This document shows positions 26,567 through 36,237 of a DNA stretch of 64,000 bases, one piece after another. The position numbers and the translations under genes were made by a program. Source of the stretch: Anaerolineaceae bacterium. Its GTDB lineage: Bacteria; Chloroflexota; Anaerolineae; Anaerolineales; Anaerolineaceae. Below the pieces are notes generated by a model. That model had not been told where the DNA came from and did not search any database. It saw only the letters and a list, made by a program, of their open reading frames with translations. The stretch's first letter is position 1, and every line of letters starts with the position of its first letter. The DNA is taken from contig JAENZD010000006.1 of assembly GCA_016841445.1 (NCBI GenBank), forward strand, positions 54,010-118,009, in the 5' to 3' direction.

Positions 26567-27142
26567 ATGAACACACACAAACAACCCCACCGCAAAAACC
26601 TACGTCTACCGGATTATGATTATTCTCTCGATGGTGCTTATTTTGTTACGATTGTGACGCAAAACAGAAATTGCTTATTTGGATCAATCATTGACAATAA
26701 AATGGAGCTGAATGCAGCTGGATTGATGATAGATTGTGTGTGCCAGGAGATTCAAGAATTTATTCCACAAATTGAGTTATCAATATACCAAATCATGCCC
26801 AACCATCTACATGCAATCATTTTAATTAATTCAACTTTGAATCCCGATCCAAAGTTCAAGATTCAAGATGAGGAAGAATCAAACCGTAATAAAGAGTCTA
26901 ATTTTCATTCTGGAAACGCCCCAATATTGTTGTCAGCGATTATGCAGCGGTTCAAGTCGTTAACAACAAAAAGGTACATTAATGGAGTTACTCAATTTAA
27001 TTGGCCACGATTTGATGGACGATTGTGGCAGCGAAATTATTATGAACATGTCATTAGGGGTGAGAAAGATTTTAAAACCATTGTAGATTACATTATTAGT
27101 AATCCTCAAAATTGGGAGAAGGACGAGGACTTCACGGGATAG
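26567..27142 (+). CDS. REP-associated/IS200-like tyrosine transposase (RAYT)
   Basis: The 191-residue protein is a second Y1 HUH transposase: HLH in IMPNHLHAIILI (near 82-93), LWQRNYYEHVIRGE, and the C-terminal IVDYIISNPQNWEKDE with the candidate Tyr. Only the RAYT fold is shared with the 3828-4379 gene; the sequences are quite different. Family B palindromes flank it in inverted orientation, unlike family A. Ribosome site is weak. Confidence 0.9.
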   Translation: MNTHKQPHRKNLRLPDYDYSLDGAYFVTIVTQNRNCLFGSIIDNKMELNAAGLMIDCVCQEIQEFIPQIELSIYQIMPNHLHAIILINSTLNPDPKFKIQDEEESNRNKESNFHSGNAPILLSAIMQRFKSLTTKRYINGVTQFNWPRFDGRLWQRNYYEHVIRGEKDFKTIVDYIISNPQNWEKDEDFTG

Positions 27143-27176
27143 GAGTCGAGAAGAAAAATGCGCAAAAGCATTCAAC

Positions 27177-27268
27177 GAGGGCGGACACGGAGGTCCGCCC
27201 CTACGCGGATTGAATGGATCAGGCTACGATAAGATCATGAGGAGAAGTTATGCCCGACGCGGGGTAAA
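27177..27268. repeat. REP-like palindrome, family B copy 2, with 90-bp extension
   Basis: GGGCGGAC / GTCCGCCC stem plus the downstream run CTACGCGGATTGAATGGATC to TGCCCGACGCGGGG. This whole unit recurs, degenerate, at 27425-27513 as a near-tandem copy. Confidence 0.8.
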
Positions 27269-27424
27269 TGGGAGAAAAAATGGAATATTCTTTACAAATC
27301 TGCCATTATGCGGGTTTCGTTGGGCGGACAAGGAACCATGTCTAAAAATATAAAATTAAATGTAAGAGGTTGACTTGTGCGATAGTCTCCAAAGGAGCCG
27401 TATCGACGCTGGTCAAAATGATAA

Positions 27425-27513
27425 TGGGCGGACACGGAGGTCTGCCCATACGCGGGTTGGATGGATCAGGCTCCGATAGGGGTTTTCGAAGAAGTTTTGC
27501 CCGACGCGGGATA
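27425..27513. repeat. Family B copy 3, degenerate tandem of copy 2
   Basis: The palindrome has one changed base (GTCTGCCC), and the trailing block (ATGGATCAGGCTCCGATA to TGCCCGACGCGGGA) matches copy 2 with substitutions. A partial relic lies between them at about 27319-27341. Confidence 0.75.
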
Positions 27514-27543
27514 TTTTGTGTGGATAGTATTAATGAAATTAAG

Positions 27544-29457
27544 CTATTTATTAAACTGGGTCTCGTAGAGGTGTGCGTAGAGACCGCCGAGTGCCAGCAA
27601 TTCCTGGTGTGAACCACGTTCGATGATTTGCCCTTTATCCATTACAAGGATCAAATCGGCGGAAAGGATCGTGCTCAGCCGGTGGGCAATGACGATACTG
27701 GTGCGTGAGGTATACAACCTCTCCAGCGCTTCCTGGATCAGGGATTCCGATTCGCTGTCAAGGTGACTGGTTGCCTCATCAAGGATCATGATCTGCGGGT
27801 CTTTTAATAAAACCCGGGCTAATGCCAGTCTTTGTTTTTCACCACCGCTCAGGCGGTAGCCCCGTTCTCCCACGATCGTCAGGTAACCCTGGGGTAATTC
27901 TGAGATGAATTGGTGAATGTTCGCTGCCCTGGCAGCCGTAACCAGTTCCTCATCTGTAGCTTGTGGGTTGGCATACAGCAAGTTAGCTTTGATCGTATCG
28001 TGAAAAAGATAGGTTTCCTGCGTGACCATCCCAATTGCTGCTGCGAGATCGTCCATCTTGAGATCGCGCAGGTCATATCCGTCCAGGCGGATAATACCTT
28101 CAGTGGGGTCATAAAGACGGGGAATCAGGTAAGTCAGGGTGGTTTTCCCGGCGCCGCTTGGGCCGACCAATGCCACCAGGTCACCCGGGTTGGCGCAAAA
28201 TGAAATATCAGCAAGCGCTAGCTCTCGCGCCTGACTGGTGTTAATCATAGAGGTTTGGGGATTGTTTTCGTCACCTTCAGATAAAACACCGCTGGCATTT
28301 TCCATCAAATGCGGACGGTTTACATCTGCCAGCAAACCTTCAGCAGTGTCAGGATATTTGAATGTGACATTTTCAAGTACGATTTCACCTCTGACAGTTT
28401 CAAGAGGAATGGCATTTTCTTTTTCCCGGATTTCAATGGGCAGGTCAATGACCTCGAAAACCCGTTCAAAACTGACCATGGATGTGGCGAATTCCACCGG
28501 GGCGTTGATGAACCCCTGGAAAGAAGTGTACATTCGGGATAGGTAATCTCCAAAAGCAACAATGGTTCCGAGAGTGAACATCTCAAGTATGACCAGGTAT
28601 CCTCCCACGCCGTAAACCAGGGCTGTGCCAACGGCGGTCAGCAGGTGGACGATCACCATGAAAATGATACCCATTGTTGACCGGCGAATGCCCAGGATTT
28701 TTACTTCGTCAGCACGCCGGCTGAACCGGTCGACTTCTGTTTTTCGCCTACCGAACAACTTAACCAGCAGGACACCCCCGATATTGAGCGTTTCGTTCAT
28801 GGTGGCATTCATGCGTGCGTTCATTTCCAGCTGACGGCGGGCAATATTCCGAAAAACACGTCCCAGGCGACGTGCTGTATAAATGAATAATGGCAGGATA
28901 ATGATCCCCATTAATGTCAACCGCCACTCGAGCGTTGCCATCACAATCAGCACCGAGACGATCTCGATGAAATTGGTGACCATCGTCACCAGGGTGCGGC
29001 TGATGGCGGTCTGAGCGCCAACCACATCGTTGTTCAGCCTGCTGATCAACTCGCCCAACTGGGTATGTGTGAAAAAGCGGAGCGACATACGCTGCAGATG
29101 ATCGTACAACGAAACACGCAGATCGAAAATCACACCCTCACCAACCTGGGCTATCAACCGGCGTGAGATGATTTGGAATAACCCGCTGATAATTGGCAGG
29201 ACCAATAAGCCAATGGACGCCAATAAAAGACGTTGAAGGTCCTTTTCCGGGATCGCATAATCAATAAGATTCCTGAGGATGAGAGGTGAGAGGAGGGCAA
29301 CACCCGTGTAAACCAGGATTGAAATCAGGGTTCCCGCAATCTGTTTCCCATATGGTTTTCCATACGCAATAACCCGCTTAATCAGACTCCAGGAAAGGCG
29401 CGGTTTTTCGTCTTCTGCCCGTATAAAACTACGCCAGTTTCTTCGATGCATCCCCAT
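27544..29457 (-). CDS. ABC exporter, fused permease and ATPase
   Basis: A 637-residue half-transporter with six membrane helices (to about 330) and an ATPase domain: Walker A GPSGAGKT (432-439), signature LSGGE (536-540), Walker B IMILDE (556-561), H-loop His592. It probably works as a homodimer exporting lipids, peptides or drugs. Unusually, about 40 residues (370-412), low in conservation and charged, are inserted within the first strand of the ATPase domain. No partner gene is adjacent. Confidence 0.93.
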   Translation of the reverse strand: MGMHRRNWRSFIRAEDEKPRLSWSLIKRVIAYGKPYGKQIAGTLISILVYTGVALLSPLILRNLIDYAIPEKDLQRLLLASIGLLVLPIISGLFQIISRRLIAQVGEGVIFDLRVSLYDHLQRMSLRFFTHTQLGELISRLNNDVVGAQTAISRTLVTMVTNFIEIVSVLIVMATLEWRLTLMGIIILPLFIYTARRLGRVFRNIARRQLEMNARMNATMNETLNIGGVLLVKLFGRRKTEVDRFSRRADEVKILGIRRSTMGIIFMVIVHLLTAVGTALVYGVGGYLVILEMFTLGTIVAFGDYLSRMYTSFQGFINAPVEFATSMVSFERVFEVIDLPIEIREKENAIPLETVRGEIVLENVTFKYPDTAEGLLADVNRPHLMENASGVLSEGDENNPQTSMINTSQARELALADISFCANPGDLVALVGPSGAGKTTLTYLIPRLYDPTEGIIRLDGYDLRDLKMDDLAAAIGMVTQETYLFHDTIKANLLYANPQATDEELVTAARAANIHQFISELPQGYLTIVGERGYRLSGGEKQRLALARVLLKDPQIMILDEATSHLDSESESLIQEALERLYTSRTSIVIAHRLSTILSADLILVMDKGQIIERGSHQELLALGGLYAHLYETQFNK

Positions 29458-29548
29458 TATTTTTCCCTTTCGCTATGACAAAAAATGATACCTCTTTATG
29501 GTATCAAGAAATGTGGAATTTTGTTGATCGCTGCTCCCGATAGATTTC

Positions 29549-31090
29549 TTATTCTTTTGGAAGTGAGAAGCAAACCCTTGCCCCTTTATCCGTTTTGGGG
29601 TCGGCCCACATTCGGCCGCCGTGAGCTTCAATAATTGCGCGTGCAAGGTAAAGCCCCAGCCCGGCGCCCTTGGTTTTGCGGCTTGTCTCTGAGGCACGGT
29701 AGAACCTGTCAAAAATATGCGGCAGATCCCCGGTTGCGATCCCAGGTCCTTCATCCGTCACGCACAAGATGATCTGGTCGGAAAGCAGCTGCCCTGATAT
29801 TCGGATTTCACCCCCAGGAGCATATTTTATCGCATTGGAGATCAAGTTTGAAAGAACTTGTTCGATATGCGTTTCGTCTGCCATGATGACGGGGAAATCT
29901 TCAGGGAATTCAGTTGAGATAGTATGTTCGTCAGTTTGAACCTGGAAACGTTCCGCCAGGCGGTTTGCAAGCTTCACCAATGAGATATCAGACCGTTTAA
30001 GCTGCACGCCTCCAGCTTGTATCTTTGAGGCTTCAAGCAGGTTTTCGATCAGCCCGGTAAGCCGGTCGGCTTCTTCTTCGATAACCTGTAAGCTGTTATC
30101 CATCACATCCCGGTCCCACTGGACATCATCCCGGCGGAGCGTGCTGACATAGCCTTTGATCAACGCTACCGGGGTTTTTAACTCGTGGCTGACAACGGAA
30201 ACAAATTCGCTTTTCAATTCGTCTGCCTGCCGGAAGCGGGTGATATCCCTGATAGTTGCAATGCTGTTTATCAATATCCCATCCCCGGTGATCATGGGTG
30301 CGTAAGTGATGCCTACGGGGAGAGGTGGTTGACCATTCGGCCGCTGGAGATCACCCTCAACATACAGATGTGCCTGGGGGGAAAGGGGCCATCCACCTGC
30401 CTCAGCTTTTTCAAGCGTGATCCCTTTGGGAGGTTTTGACCATTGAATCACTTGGCTGTGATCCATGCACTGCAGTTCATCCTGGGAGTATCCGTACATA
30501 CGAGCAAAAGCAGCATTTGTGCGCTCAATGGACTGATCTGGGTTTAGGATCAGGATGCCATCAGCAGCTGAATCGAGCATTGCATCAATGCGCTGCTTTT
30601 CCTGATTGACCTGCGTATAAAGCCGGGCATTGCGGACAGCAATCGCTGCCTGGTTGGCAAAACTTGAAAGCAGCGACCGGTCATTGGACGAAAACATCCC
30701 ACGGTAGTTGCGGAAGATATAGATGAAACCGATCACTTCTTTCTGAGCAATTAACGGCAATCCCACGGCCGAAAGGTTTCCCATACTGATTTGCTGCAGC
30801 AAGCGGTTGATCTCAGGGATCTCGATATTTTTGGGATCCTGGATCTGCGGAATCTGCCCCAGCCAGGTATCCAGGAATCGCTGGACTGCTTCGGGTAAGC
30901 CGTCAGCGACGGCTAAAGACCACCGGTTTTTGGTATTGCTCAAAGCGATGAATCCAGCATGGCCGCCTAGCATCTCGATCGCATATTTCAAAATACGACT
31001 GAGAAGTTTATCGAGGTCTAATTCTTCTGTAAGTGCCCGTGAAATTTCCAAAAGGTAATCTCGCTGGCGAACGCGGATGTCAGGTAGCAT
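29549..31090 (-). CDS. Orphan sensor histidine kinase (GAF-PAS)
   Basis: A 513-residue cytoplasmic kinase: GAF domain (about 15-155), short coiled linker, PAS domain (about 168-285), HisKA with phosphoacceptor His302 in VSHELKTPVAL, and HATPase with N-box 415-422, G1 DEGPG (446-450) and G2 GAGLGL (475-480). It has no membrane segment. There is no response-regulator gene on either side, so its partner is elsewhere or it is an orphan. The signal is unknown. Confidence 0.93.
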   Translation of the reverse strand: MLPDIRVRQRDYLLEISRALTEELDLDKLLSRILKYAIEMLGGHAGFIALSNTKNRWSLAVADGLPEAVQRFLDTWLGQIPQIQDPKNIEIPEINRLLQQISMGNLSAVGLPLIAQKEVIGFIYIFRNYRGMFSSNDRSLLSSFANQAAIAVRNARLYTQVNQEKQRIDAMLDSAADGILILNPDQSIERTNAAFARMYGYSQDELQCMDHSQVIQWSKPPKGITLEKAEAGGWPLSPQAHLYVEGDLQRPNGQPPLPVGITYAPMITGDGILINSIATIRDITRFRQADELKSEFVSVVSHELKTPVALIKGYVSTLRRDDVQWDRDVMDNSLQVIEEEADRLTGLIENLLEASKIQAGGVQLKRSDISLVKLANRLAERFQVQTDEHTISTEFPEDFPVIMADETHIEQVLSNLISNAIKYAPGGEIRISGQLLSDQIILCVTDEGPGIATGDLPHIFDRFYRASETSRKTKGAGLGLYLARAIIEAHGGRMWADPKTDKGARVCFSLPKE

Positions 31091-31354
31091 AAGTTTATTT
31101 TAGTCTATATTTATTGGAGAATGGTAAGAATTAAGAGTGAATTGTGATTTGTGAATGGTCAGGTAGAGATCAAGAAGGTGGCAACCAGGAGAAAGTGTGT
31201 TGGGAATCAAGATATGGGGTTAGGTTAAATAATTCTCACCAACTGTTTTTTGCCTGTTCTCCATTGGTCTATCTTTGGGAACATTTTTACCCTTTGGGAC
31301 GTTTTAATAGTAATACCGGAATCAATTGAATTTTTATTATAAAAGGAGAGGGTG

Positions 31355-31900
31355 ATGGGTAAAAAGGTCATTTGTGTTCTGATTTGCATCTTTGTGCTGT
31401 ACGGGTGTAATTCTAGTAATACGCCTACGAATAACGAAACAGGCGATTTGTCCCAAATCGAAAATACCATTGAAGATCATAATGACCTTCCGGATCTGGC
31501 ATCGCGCTCTGAATTTATTTTAATTGAATTCCATAGATTGCTGAACAGGGAGGATTATGAGCAGGCAAGGAATTTGTATGGAGGTTCTTACGAGATGTTG
31601 GAGGGCTTTAACCCGGCACTTGATCCTTCTGATAAGGCTGGTCTGCTTGAAGCAGGCTGTCAATTCAATGGATTGATGTGCCTGCCAGTTCTCAGCACTA
31701 AACTAGTCCAGGTTACTGAGCAGGATGAATTTGTTTATGAGATGACTTTCAAGAATCCCGATGGCACAACTTTTGAATTGGGTCCATGCTGTGGTGCGGA
31801 TGAGGAAACCATGCCTCCAATTTCAACTTTTACCGCGCATGTGGTTTGTGAATCAATAGAAAGCTGCCAGGTGATGGACTTGCCACCCTATGTGCCGTAG
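31355..31900 (+). CDS. Hypothetical lipoprotein
   Basis: A 181-residue product with a signal peptide ending in the lipobox VLYGC (Cys near 18), then a Ser/Asn/Thr linker and a domain without a recognised family. It contains a cysteine pair in GPCCGADE and CESIESCQV. ATG 31355, following AGGAGAGGGTG, is chosen over a GTG at 31352. Confidence 0.75.
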   Translation: MGKKVICVLICIFVLYGCNSSNTPTNNETGDLSQIENTIEDHNDLPDLASRSEFILIEFHRLLNREDYEQARNLYGGSYEMLEGFNPALDPSDKAGLLEAGCQFNGLMCLPVLSTKLVQVTEQDEFVYEMTFKNPDGTTFELGPCCGADEETMPPISTFTAHVVCESIESCQVMDLPPYVP

Positions 31901-32102
31901 AACCTGCGGGGAATTATGGTTTTTCCAATTATAGTGATAAGAAGAGAAACGAGTAAAGGTGCAAAACAATATTCGTTTAATATTTTTCCCTGGTAATAGC
32001 AGATGCAGTGCCTCTGCTGCTCATGAATATGCTATCTTTGTTAATGCAAAAAATGCGGCAGGTAAACATCGATTGGTCCTGCCTCAACCATCCAGCCTGT
32101 TA
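31901..32102. other. Short intergenic region
   Basis: About 200 bases between convergent genes; nothing recognised. Confidence 0.4.
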
Positions 32103-33113
32103 TTAAGCTATCTTTAAGACCCGAGCAGCCCTCAATGTCACCCATTTATTGGGCTGTTTTTTCAAGCCGAAGTCAACCCAGGTTTTCCCTGAATAACCGT
32201 ATTCAAGCGGCCAGCGTCCATTTGCATCCTGTTTGTTCCGGATGAATGCCAAAGCCCTGGAAAGCCGAGAGTCCTTCCCATAACCCAGATTAACCAGGGC
32301 TTCCGCAATCTGGAGAATATCGGTAACATAGAATACCGGGAAACCAAATTTCCACCAGTTTCCGCTGGGTTTGTCATTCCAGCCTGAGGGATAGGTTGCA
32401 TCTGCTGGGTCAATAGAAAAGAGAAAATCAACGCCTTGCTGAATGGCTTTTTCAATAAGGGGTGTATGCAATTCGGGTGGCAGCTTGCTAAAAGCCAGCA
32501 TGACCTTGACCGCACCCCATGCGCAGGGCTGCTTGTTGTTGGAACCGCACAGGAAACCCGGACCGGCCTTCCCGGAATAATAGCGTAAAGATTTTGTTTT
32601 ATCTCCTATTGGGGCAACCCCGTCGCCGGTCAGGCTGCGCGCCATCCAGTCAAAGGCTAGTAATAGGCGGTTATCATTACAACCCAGGTCAAGGAGGGCA
32701 GCACACATATTACCCTGCAGGCAATCGGCGGTCCCGCCAGGTGTTCCTGATGCGCTGAATTGTCCATGGTCCGTCAGTGCATGGTCCAGATAATACTGGC
32801 AGGCTTTATTAATTCGGATGTCAGCTTTACTGGATGCACCTAATTGGGACAGTAAAATGAGTGACCAAACAGTGCTGCGGTATTTTGGAAGATATCCTGG
32901 TCCCGGTTCAACCCAAAATCCCTCTTCATCCATTTGATCGAGGACTGCAGGGATGCGGCCAACCTGATGGGCTTTTTCCTTTGCGGCAGTTAACTCTCGG
33001 TTATCCAGAGGCAAGTTTAATATGTCCCTTAACGCAAGGTAACGGACGCCTGGATCCTGGACTTCCAAAAGCCATTCCAGGGTTTGATCATTCAACCATT
33101 CTTGCTGAGTCAT
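32103..33113 (-). CDS. Prenyltransferase/terpene-cyclase-like alpha-toroid protein
   Basis: A 336-residue protein with repeated motifs typical of (alpha/alpha)6-toroids: FWVEPGPGYLPKYRSTVWSL, LLLAFDWM, and the terminal QDANGRWPLEYGYSGKTW. It resembles squalene-hopene/prenyltransferase beta repeats but lacks a recognisable catalytic DxDD. Function is unknown; substrate-binding rather than cyclase activity is possible. Confidence 0.7.
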   Translation of the reverse strand: MTQQEWLNDQTLEWLLEVQDPGVRYLALRDILNLPLDNRELTAAKEKAHQVGRIPAVLDQMDEEGFWVEPGPGYLPKYRSTVWSLILLSQLGASSKADIRINKACQYYLDHALTDHGQFSASGTPGGTADCLQGNMCAALLDLGCNDNRLLLAFDWMARSLTGDGVAPIGDKTKSLRYYSGKAGPGFLCGSNNKQPCAWGAVKVMLAFSKLPPELHTPLIEKAIQQGVDFLFSIDPADATYPSGWNDKPSGNWWKFGFPVFYVTDILQIAEALVNLGYGKDSRLSRALAFIRNKQDANGRWPLEYGYSGKTWVDFGLKKQPNKWVTLRAARVLKIA

Positions 33114-33196
33114 GGATCACCTTCCTTATCGATTAAATGCAATATCCTACTCATTAAAGCACCAATAAGGAAATCATAGAACCAGAAGAAAATTTC

Positions 33197-34522
33197 TTAG
33201 TGTAAATGTTTCTTTTCTGCAAGAGAGATGGCTTCTTCAAAGATTATCAAAGCCTCATCGACCTCAGATCTGCTTGTGGATAGCGGGGGTGAGAAGCGGA
33301 TCGTGCTGCTGCCGCAGCCCAGGGTCAACAAACCGCGCTCGAAGGCGAAATCAACAATATCATCACGCAGTTTGACAGCCGGATCTTTTGACACACGGTC
33401 TTTAACAAATTCAATGCCGATCATCAATCCAATCCCGCGCACTTCTCCGATGCTGGGATGACGCACCATGATTTCTGCGAGCGCATCGAGGGTGTATTCG
33501 CCAACGTCCCTTGCATTCTGCAAATAATCGCGTTCAATCAAATCGATGGTTGCTAGTGATGCGGCACATGCAATCGGATTTCCGCCGAAGGTATTCCCGT
33601 GGGAACCTTTTGGCCAGCTCATCACCTCTTTACGGGTGATCATTGCGCCTAAAGGCATGCCGGAGGCGATCCCTTTGGCACTGGTGATGATATCCGGTTC
33701 CACGCCGAAATTCTGAATAGCCCACCATTCACCTGTTCGGCCCATACCAGATTGAACTTCGTCAGCGATCAGGAGGATCCCGTATTTATCGCATAACTGC
33801 CGTAAGGCCGGGAAGAAGTCTGGTGGTGGGACGATATAACCGCCCTCGCCCTGGATGGGCTCGATCAAAAAGCCAGCAACTTCATCCGGCGGGAGGATGC
33901 GTGCCAGGATCTCTTCTTCGATATACCGGACAACTGCTTCGCCATACCCTTCTCCTTTTTTCTGTAATATCACAGGGCGGTAAGGATCAGGGAAGGGGGC
34001 ATGGACGACGCCATTCATCAGCGGAAAGAATCTTCCCTTATAGGCAGATTTACTTGCAGTGAATGAAACCGACCCCATGGTGCGGCCGTGGAAAGCTCCT
34101 AAAAACCCAATGAATTGTGGACGGCGTGTATGATATCGCGCTAACTTGATGGCAGATTCTACAGCTTCAGTACCTGAATTGGTCATGAAAGATGCTGCCG
34201 GTCCTGTAAATGGGGCAATCTCATTGAATTTTTCCCCCAATTGGACCCATTTTTCATGATAAAAATCTGATGAGATGTGAATGAATTGTTCGGCTTGATC
34301 CTGTATCGCTTTAACGACCTGGGGATGGCTGTGCCCGGTGGAAGCAACAGCAATGCCGGCGGCGAAATCTAGGAAACGGTAGCCATCAACATCCCAAACT
34401 TCAGTTCCTTTTCCGTGATCCATGACGAAAGGATAGCCGCGGGGATAAGATGGTGAGATCGTGGCTCGATCCCGTTCGATAAGAGATTTTGCTTTTGGTC
34501 CTGGTAACTTAAGCGGTTTCAA
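33197..34522 (-). CDS. Class III aminotransferase (acetylornithine/GABA type)
   Basis: A 441-residue PLP-dependent fold-type I enzyme: FLDFAAGIAVASTGHSHPQV, TNSGTEAVESAIKLAR, ADEVQSGMGRTG, and the PLP-lysine in TSAKGIASGMPLGA (about 280-293). The start LPGPKAKSLIERD resembles the archaeal broad-specificity amino-acid racemase/GABA transaminase subgroup, so it may be a racemase or an aminotransferase. Not in an arginine or GABA gene cluster. Confidence 0.9.
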   Translation of the reverse strand: MKPLKLPGPKAKSLIERDRATISPSYPRGYPFVMDHGKGTEVWDVDGYRFLDFAAGIAVASTGHSHPQVVKAIQDQAEQFIHISSDFYHEKWVQLGEKFNEIAPFTGPAASFMTNSGTEAVESAIKLARYHTRRPQFIGFLGAFHGRTMGSVSFTASKSAYKGRFFPLMNGVVHAPFPDPYRPVILQKKGEGYGEAVVRYIEEEILARILPPDEVAGFLIEPIQGEGGYIVPPPDFFPALRQLCDKYGILLIADEVQSGMGRTGEWWAIQNFGVEPDIITSAKGIASGMPLGAMITRKEVMSWPKGSHGNTFGGNPIACAASLATIDLIERDYLQNARDVGEYTLDALAEIMVRHPSIGEVRGIGLMIGIEFVKDRVSKDPAVKLRDDIVDFAFERGLLTLGCGSSTIRFSPPLSTSRSEVDEALIIFEEAISLAEKKHLH

Positions 34523-34592
34523 TCTAGATACCTCCGTATGTTTAGGTGAAGTGCAGTGATTATATCACTGGTAGGAAGGAAGGGAAACGAAG

Positions 34593-34616
34593 GGTGAAAG
34601 GTGAAAGGTGAAAGGT
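34593..34616 (+). repeat. GGTGAAA tandem repeat
   Basis: GGTGAAA at 34593-34599, 34600-34606 and 34607-34613, followed by GGT: 3.4 copies. Confidence 0.85.
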
Positions 34617-34651
34617 CATGGATTGTTGCAAAAAATAATGATCTGATTGAC

Positions 34652-34700
34652 GACAGAAGTCAGAAGACAGAAGAAAGAAGACAGAAGACTGAAGACATAG
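34652..34700 (+). repeat. GACAGAA tandem repeat, 7 units
   Basis: Seven contiguous 7-base units with consensus GACAGAA; three are perfect, the others differ by one or two bases. All-purine except one C per unit, so polymerase slippage is plausible. Confidence 0.85.
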
Positions 34701-34779
34701 GAAGGGGAATTAGACGAATTATGGAATTATCGAAAAGGTGAGGATTTTTAAATATGTTGATTTTTATTGGGGCTGTCCG

Positions 34780-34808
34780 TTGACGACTTCAAGGAATCCT
34801 GCTATGAT
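34780..34808 (+). promoter_or_regulatory. Promoter for yvcK
   Basis: TTGACG at 34780-34785 and TATGAT at 34803-34808, spacer 17. The predicted start is near 34815, a few bases before the ATG at 34818, so the mRNA would be leaderless or nearly so. Confidence 0.55.
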
Positions 34809-34817
34809 TTCTTTGAT

Positions 34818-36146
34818 ATGCAAGAGAGAAAACAAAATATCTTTTCCCGTCTATGGGAACGGATCCGCCAGGAATCGCAATGGTTTCGACCAGGGTTGGG
34901 ATATAAACGCTGGTTGATTCTGGTATTTTTAGGCATGGCGCTCTTGAGCGTCGGTTTTGCTTTCCTGGTATTGGACGTCTACCGCAACGCACCTGATACC
35001 TGGTGGCTGCCGGTGCTATCAACCCTTGCACTGCGCTTCCTCGACCGCCCGATCCGTGTATTGATTTTCGGAGGTATTGGGGTTGCGCTGATCCTGATCG
35101 GGATATGGGGTTCCAACCGTTCCTTGCTTCGACCATTCCTCCCAAAAGATAAACCACTTATTGAAGCCCTTGAATCGTACCGCCGGCGCGATCGCGGGCC
35201 CAGGGTCGTCGTCCTGGGGGGTGGGCATGGCTTGGCATCGCTGCTGCGCGGGCTTAAGGAATATACACACAACATCACAGCGATCGTTACGGTTGCAGAT
35301 GATGGTGGCTCTTCAGGCGAACTGCGAAAGAATGTCGGTATTTTGCCGCCAGGGGATATCCGCAACTGCCTGGCAGCCTTAAGCAGCAATGAGGATTTAT
35401 TATCTCAGATGTTCCAATATCGATTTACGAGTGGATCGGGCTTAGAGGGTCACTCGCTGGGCAACTTATTTATTACAGCCTTATCAGAAATAACAGGCAG
35501 TTTTGAGGAAGCGGTGGCAGAATCGGGCAGGGTTCTGGCTGTTTATGGCCGCGTCCTGCCTTCAACCCTCACAGACGTGCGCTTGCTGGCGGATCTGGCA
35601 ACAGATGATGAGAAGATCCTGCATGTTTCCGGTGAAACCCAAATACGTGAAACACATGGTGCGATCAAACGCTTGTGGCTGGATCCTGCGAATACACCAG
35701 CGTTTCCGCCTGCAATTTCTGCGGTATTGAGTGCGGATCTGATCCTGATCGGTCCGGGCAGCCTCTACACTAGCATTATGCCGAATTTGTTGGTTCGCGA
35801 TCTGGCAGAGGCTGTGCAGGCAAGCCAGGCGATGAAATTCTTTGTTTGTAATGTTGCCACTGAGCGAGGAGAGACAGATCATTTTTCATGTTTCGACCAT
35901 GTGAAATCCGTTGAAAAGCATGTGGGTGAGAATATGTTCGATCTCGTGATTTGCAATAATCATTTTGAGGGTGATCTCGGCAGCGGCGTAGATTGGGTTC
36001 GGATGGATATGGATCTCCTTCAGCATGCATCGGTCTACTGCGGTGATCTGGTCGATCCTGCTTTTCCCTGGCGCCATGATTCAAAACGATTGGCGAAAAC
36101 GATCATGGACCTCTTCTATGAAAGAACGGGCCCTTTATTTGATTAA
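34818..36146 (+). CDS. yvcK: Membrane-anchored YvcK-family gluconeogenesis factor
   Basis: The 442-residue protein ends in a YvcK/CofD-like domain: VVLGGGHGLASLLRGL (GGGHG at 134-138), TVADDGGSSGELRK, LPPGDIRNCLAALS, LEGHSLGN and LIGPGSLYTSIMPNLL. YvcK is needed for growth on gluconeogenic carbon and for cell shape in Bacillus. Unusually the first ~120 residues contain two membrane helices (about 32-53 and 80-99) absent from the Bacillus protein. ATG 34818 replaces a TTG at 34767 that would lie upstream of the promoter. It precedes GAPDH by 91 bases. Confidence 0.92.
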   Translation: MQERKQNIFSRLWERIRQESQWFRPGLGYKRWLILVFLGMALLSVGFAFLVLDVYRNAPDTWWLPVLSTLALRFLDRPIRVLIFGGIGVALILIGIWGSNRSLLRPFLPKDKPLIEALESYRRRDRGPRVVVLGGGHGLASLLRGLKEYTHNITAIVTVADDGGSSGELRKNVGILPPGDIRNCLAALSSNEDLLSQMFQYRFTSGSGLEGHSLGNLFITALSEITGSFEEAVAESGRVLAVYGRVLPSTLTDVRLLADLATDDEKILHVSGETQIRETHGAIKRLWLDPANTPAFPPAISAVLSADLILIGPGSLYTSIMPNLLVRDLAEAVQASQAMKFFVCNVATERGETDHFSCFDHVKSVEKHVGENMFDLVICNNHFEGDLGSGVDWVRMDMDLLQHASVYCGDLVDPAFPWRHDSKRLAKTIMDLFYERTGPLFD

Positions 36147-36237
36147 AAGCAATAATATTAGTGACGCAAGACATCTGCTTAAGCGGTCAACAGATGGTAA
36201 AATAAATCGGTAAATTAATTCTATAGGAGGCACAAAA

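Larger units (their letters stand above)
34523..34779. other. Intergenic region with two heptanucleotide repeat tracts
   Basis: The region holds two purine-rich 7-base tandem repeats, given separately, and no gene. Confidence 0.7.

Noticed and set aside
34593..34700. CRISPR-like array
   Set aside because: The 7-base units are contiguous, with no spacers or cas genes nearby.
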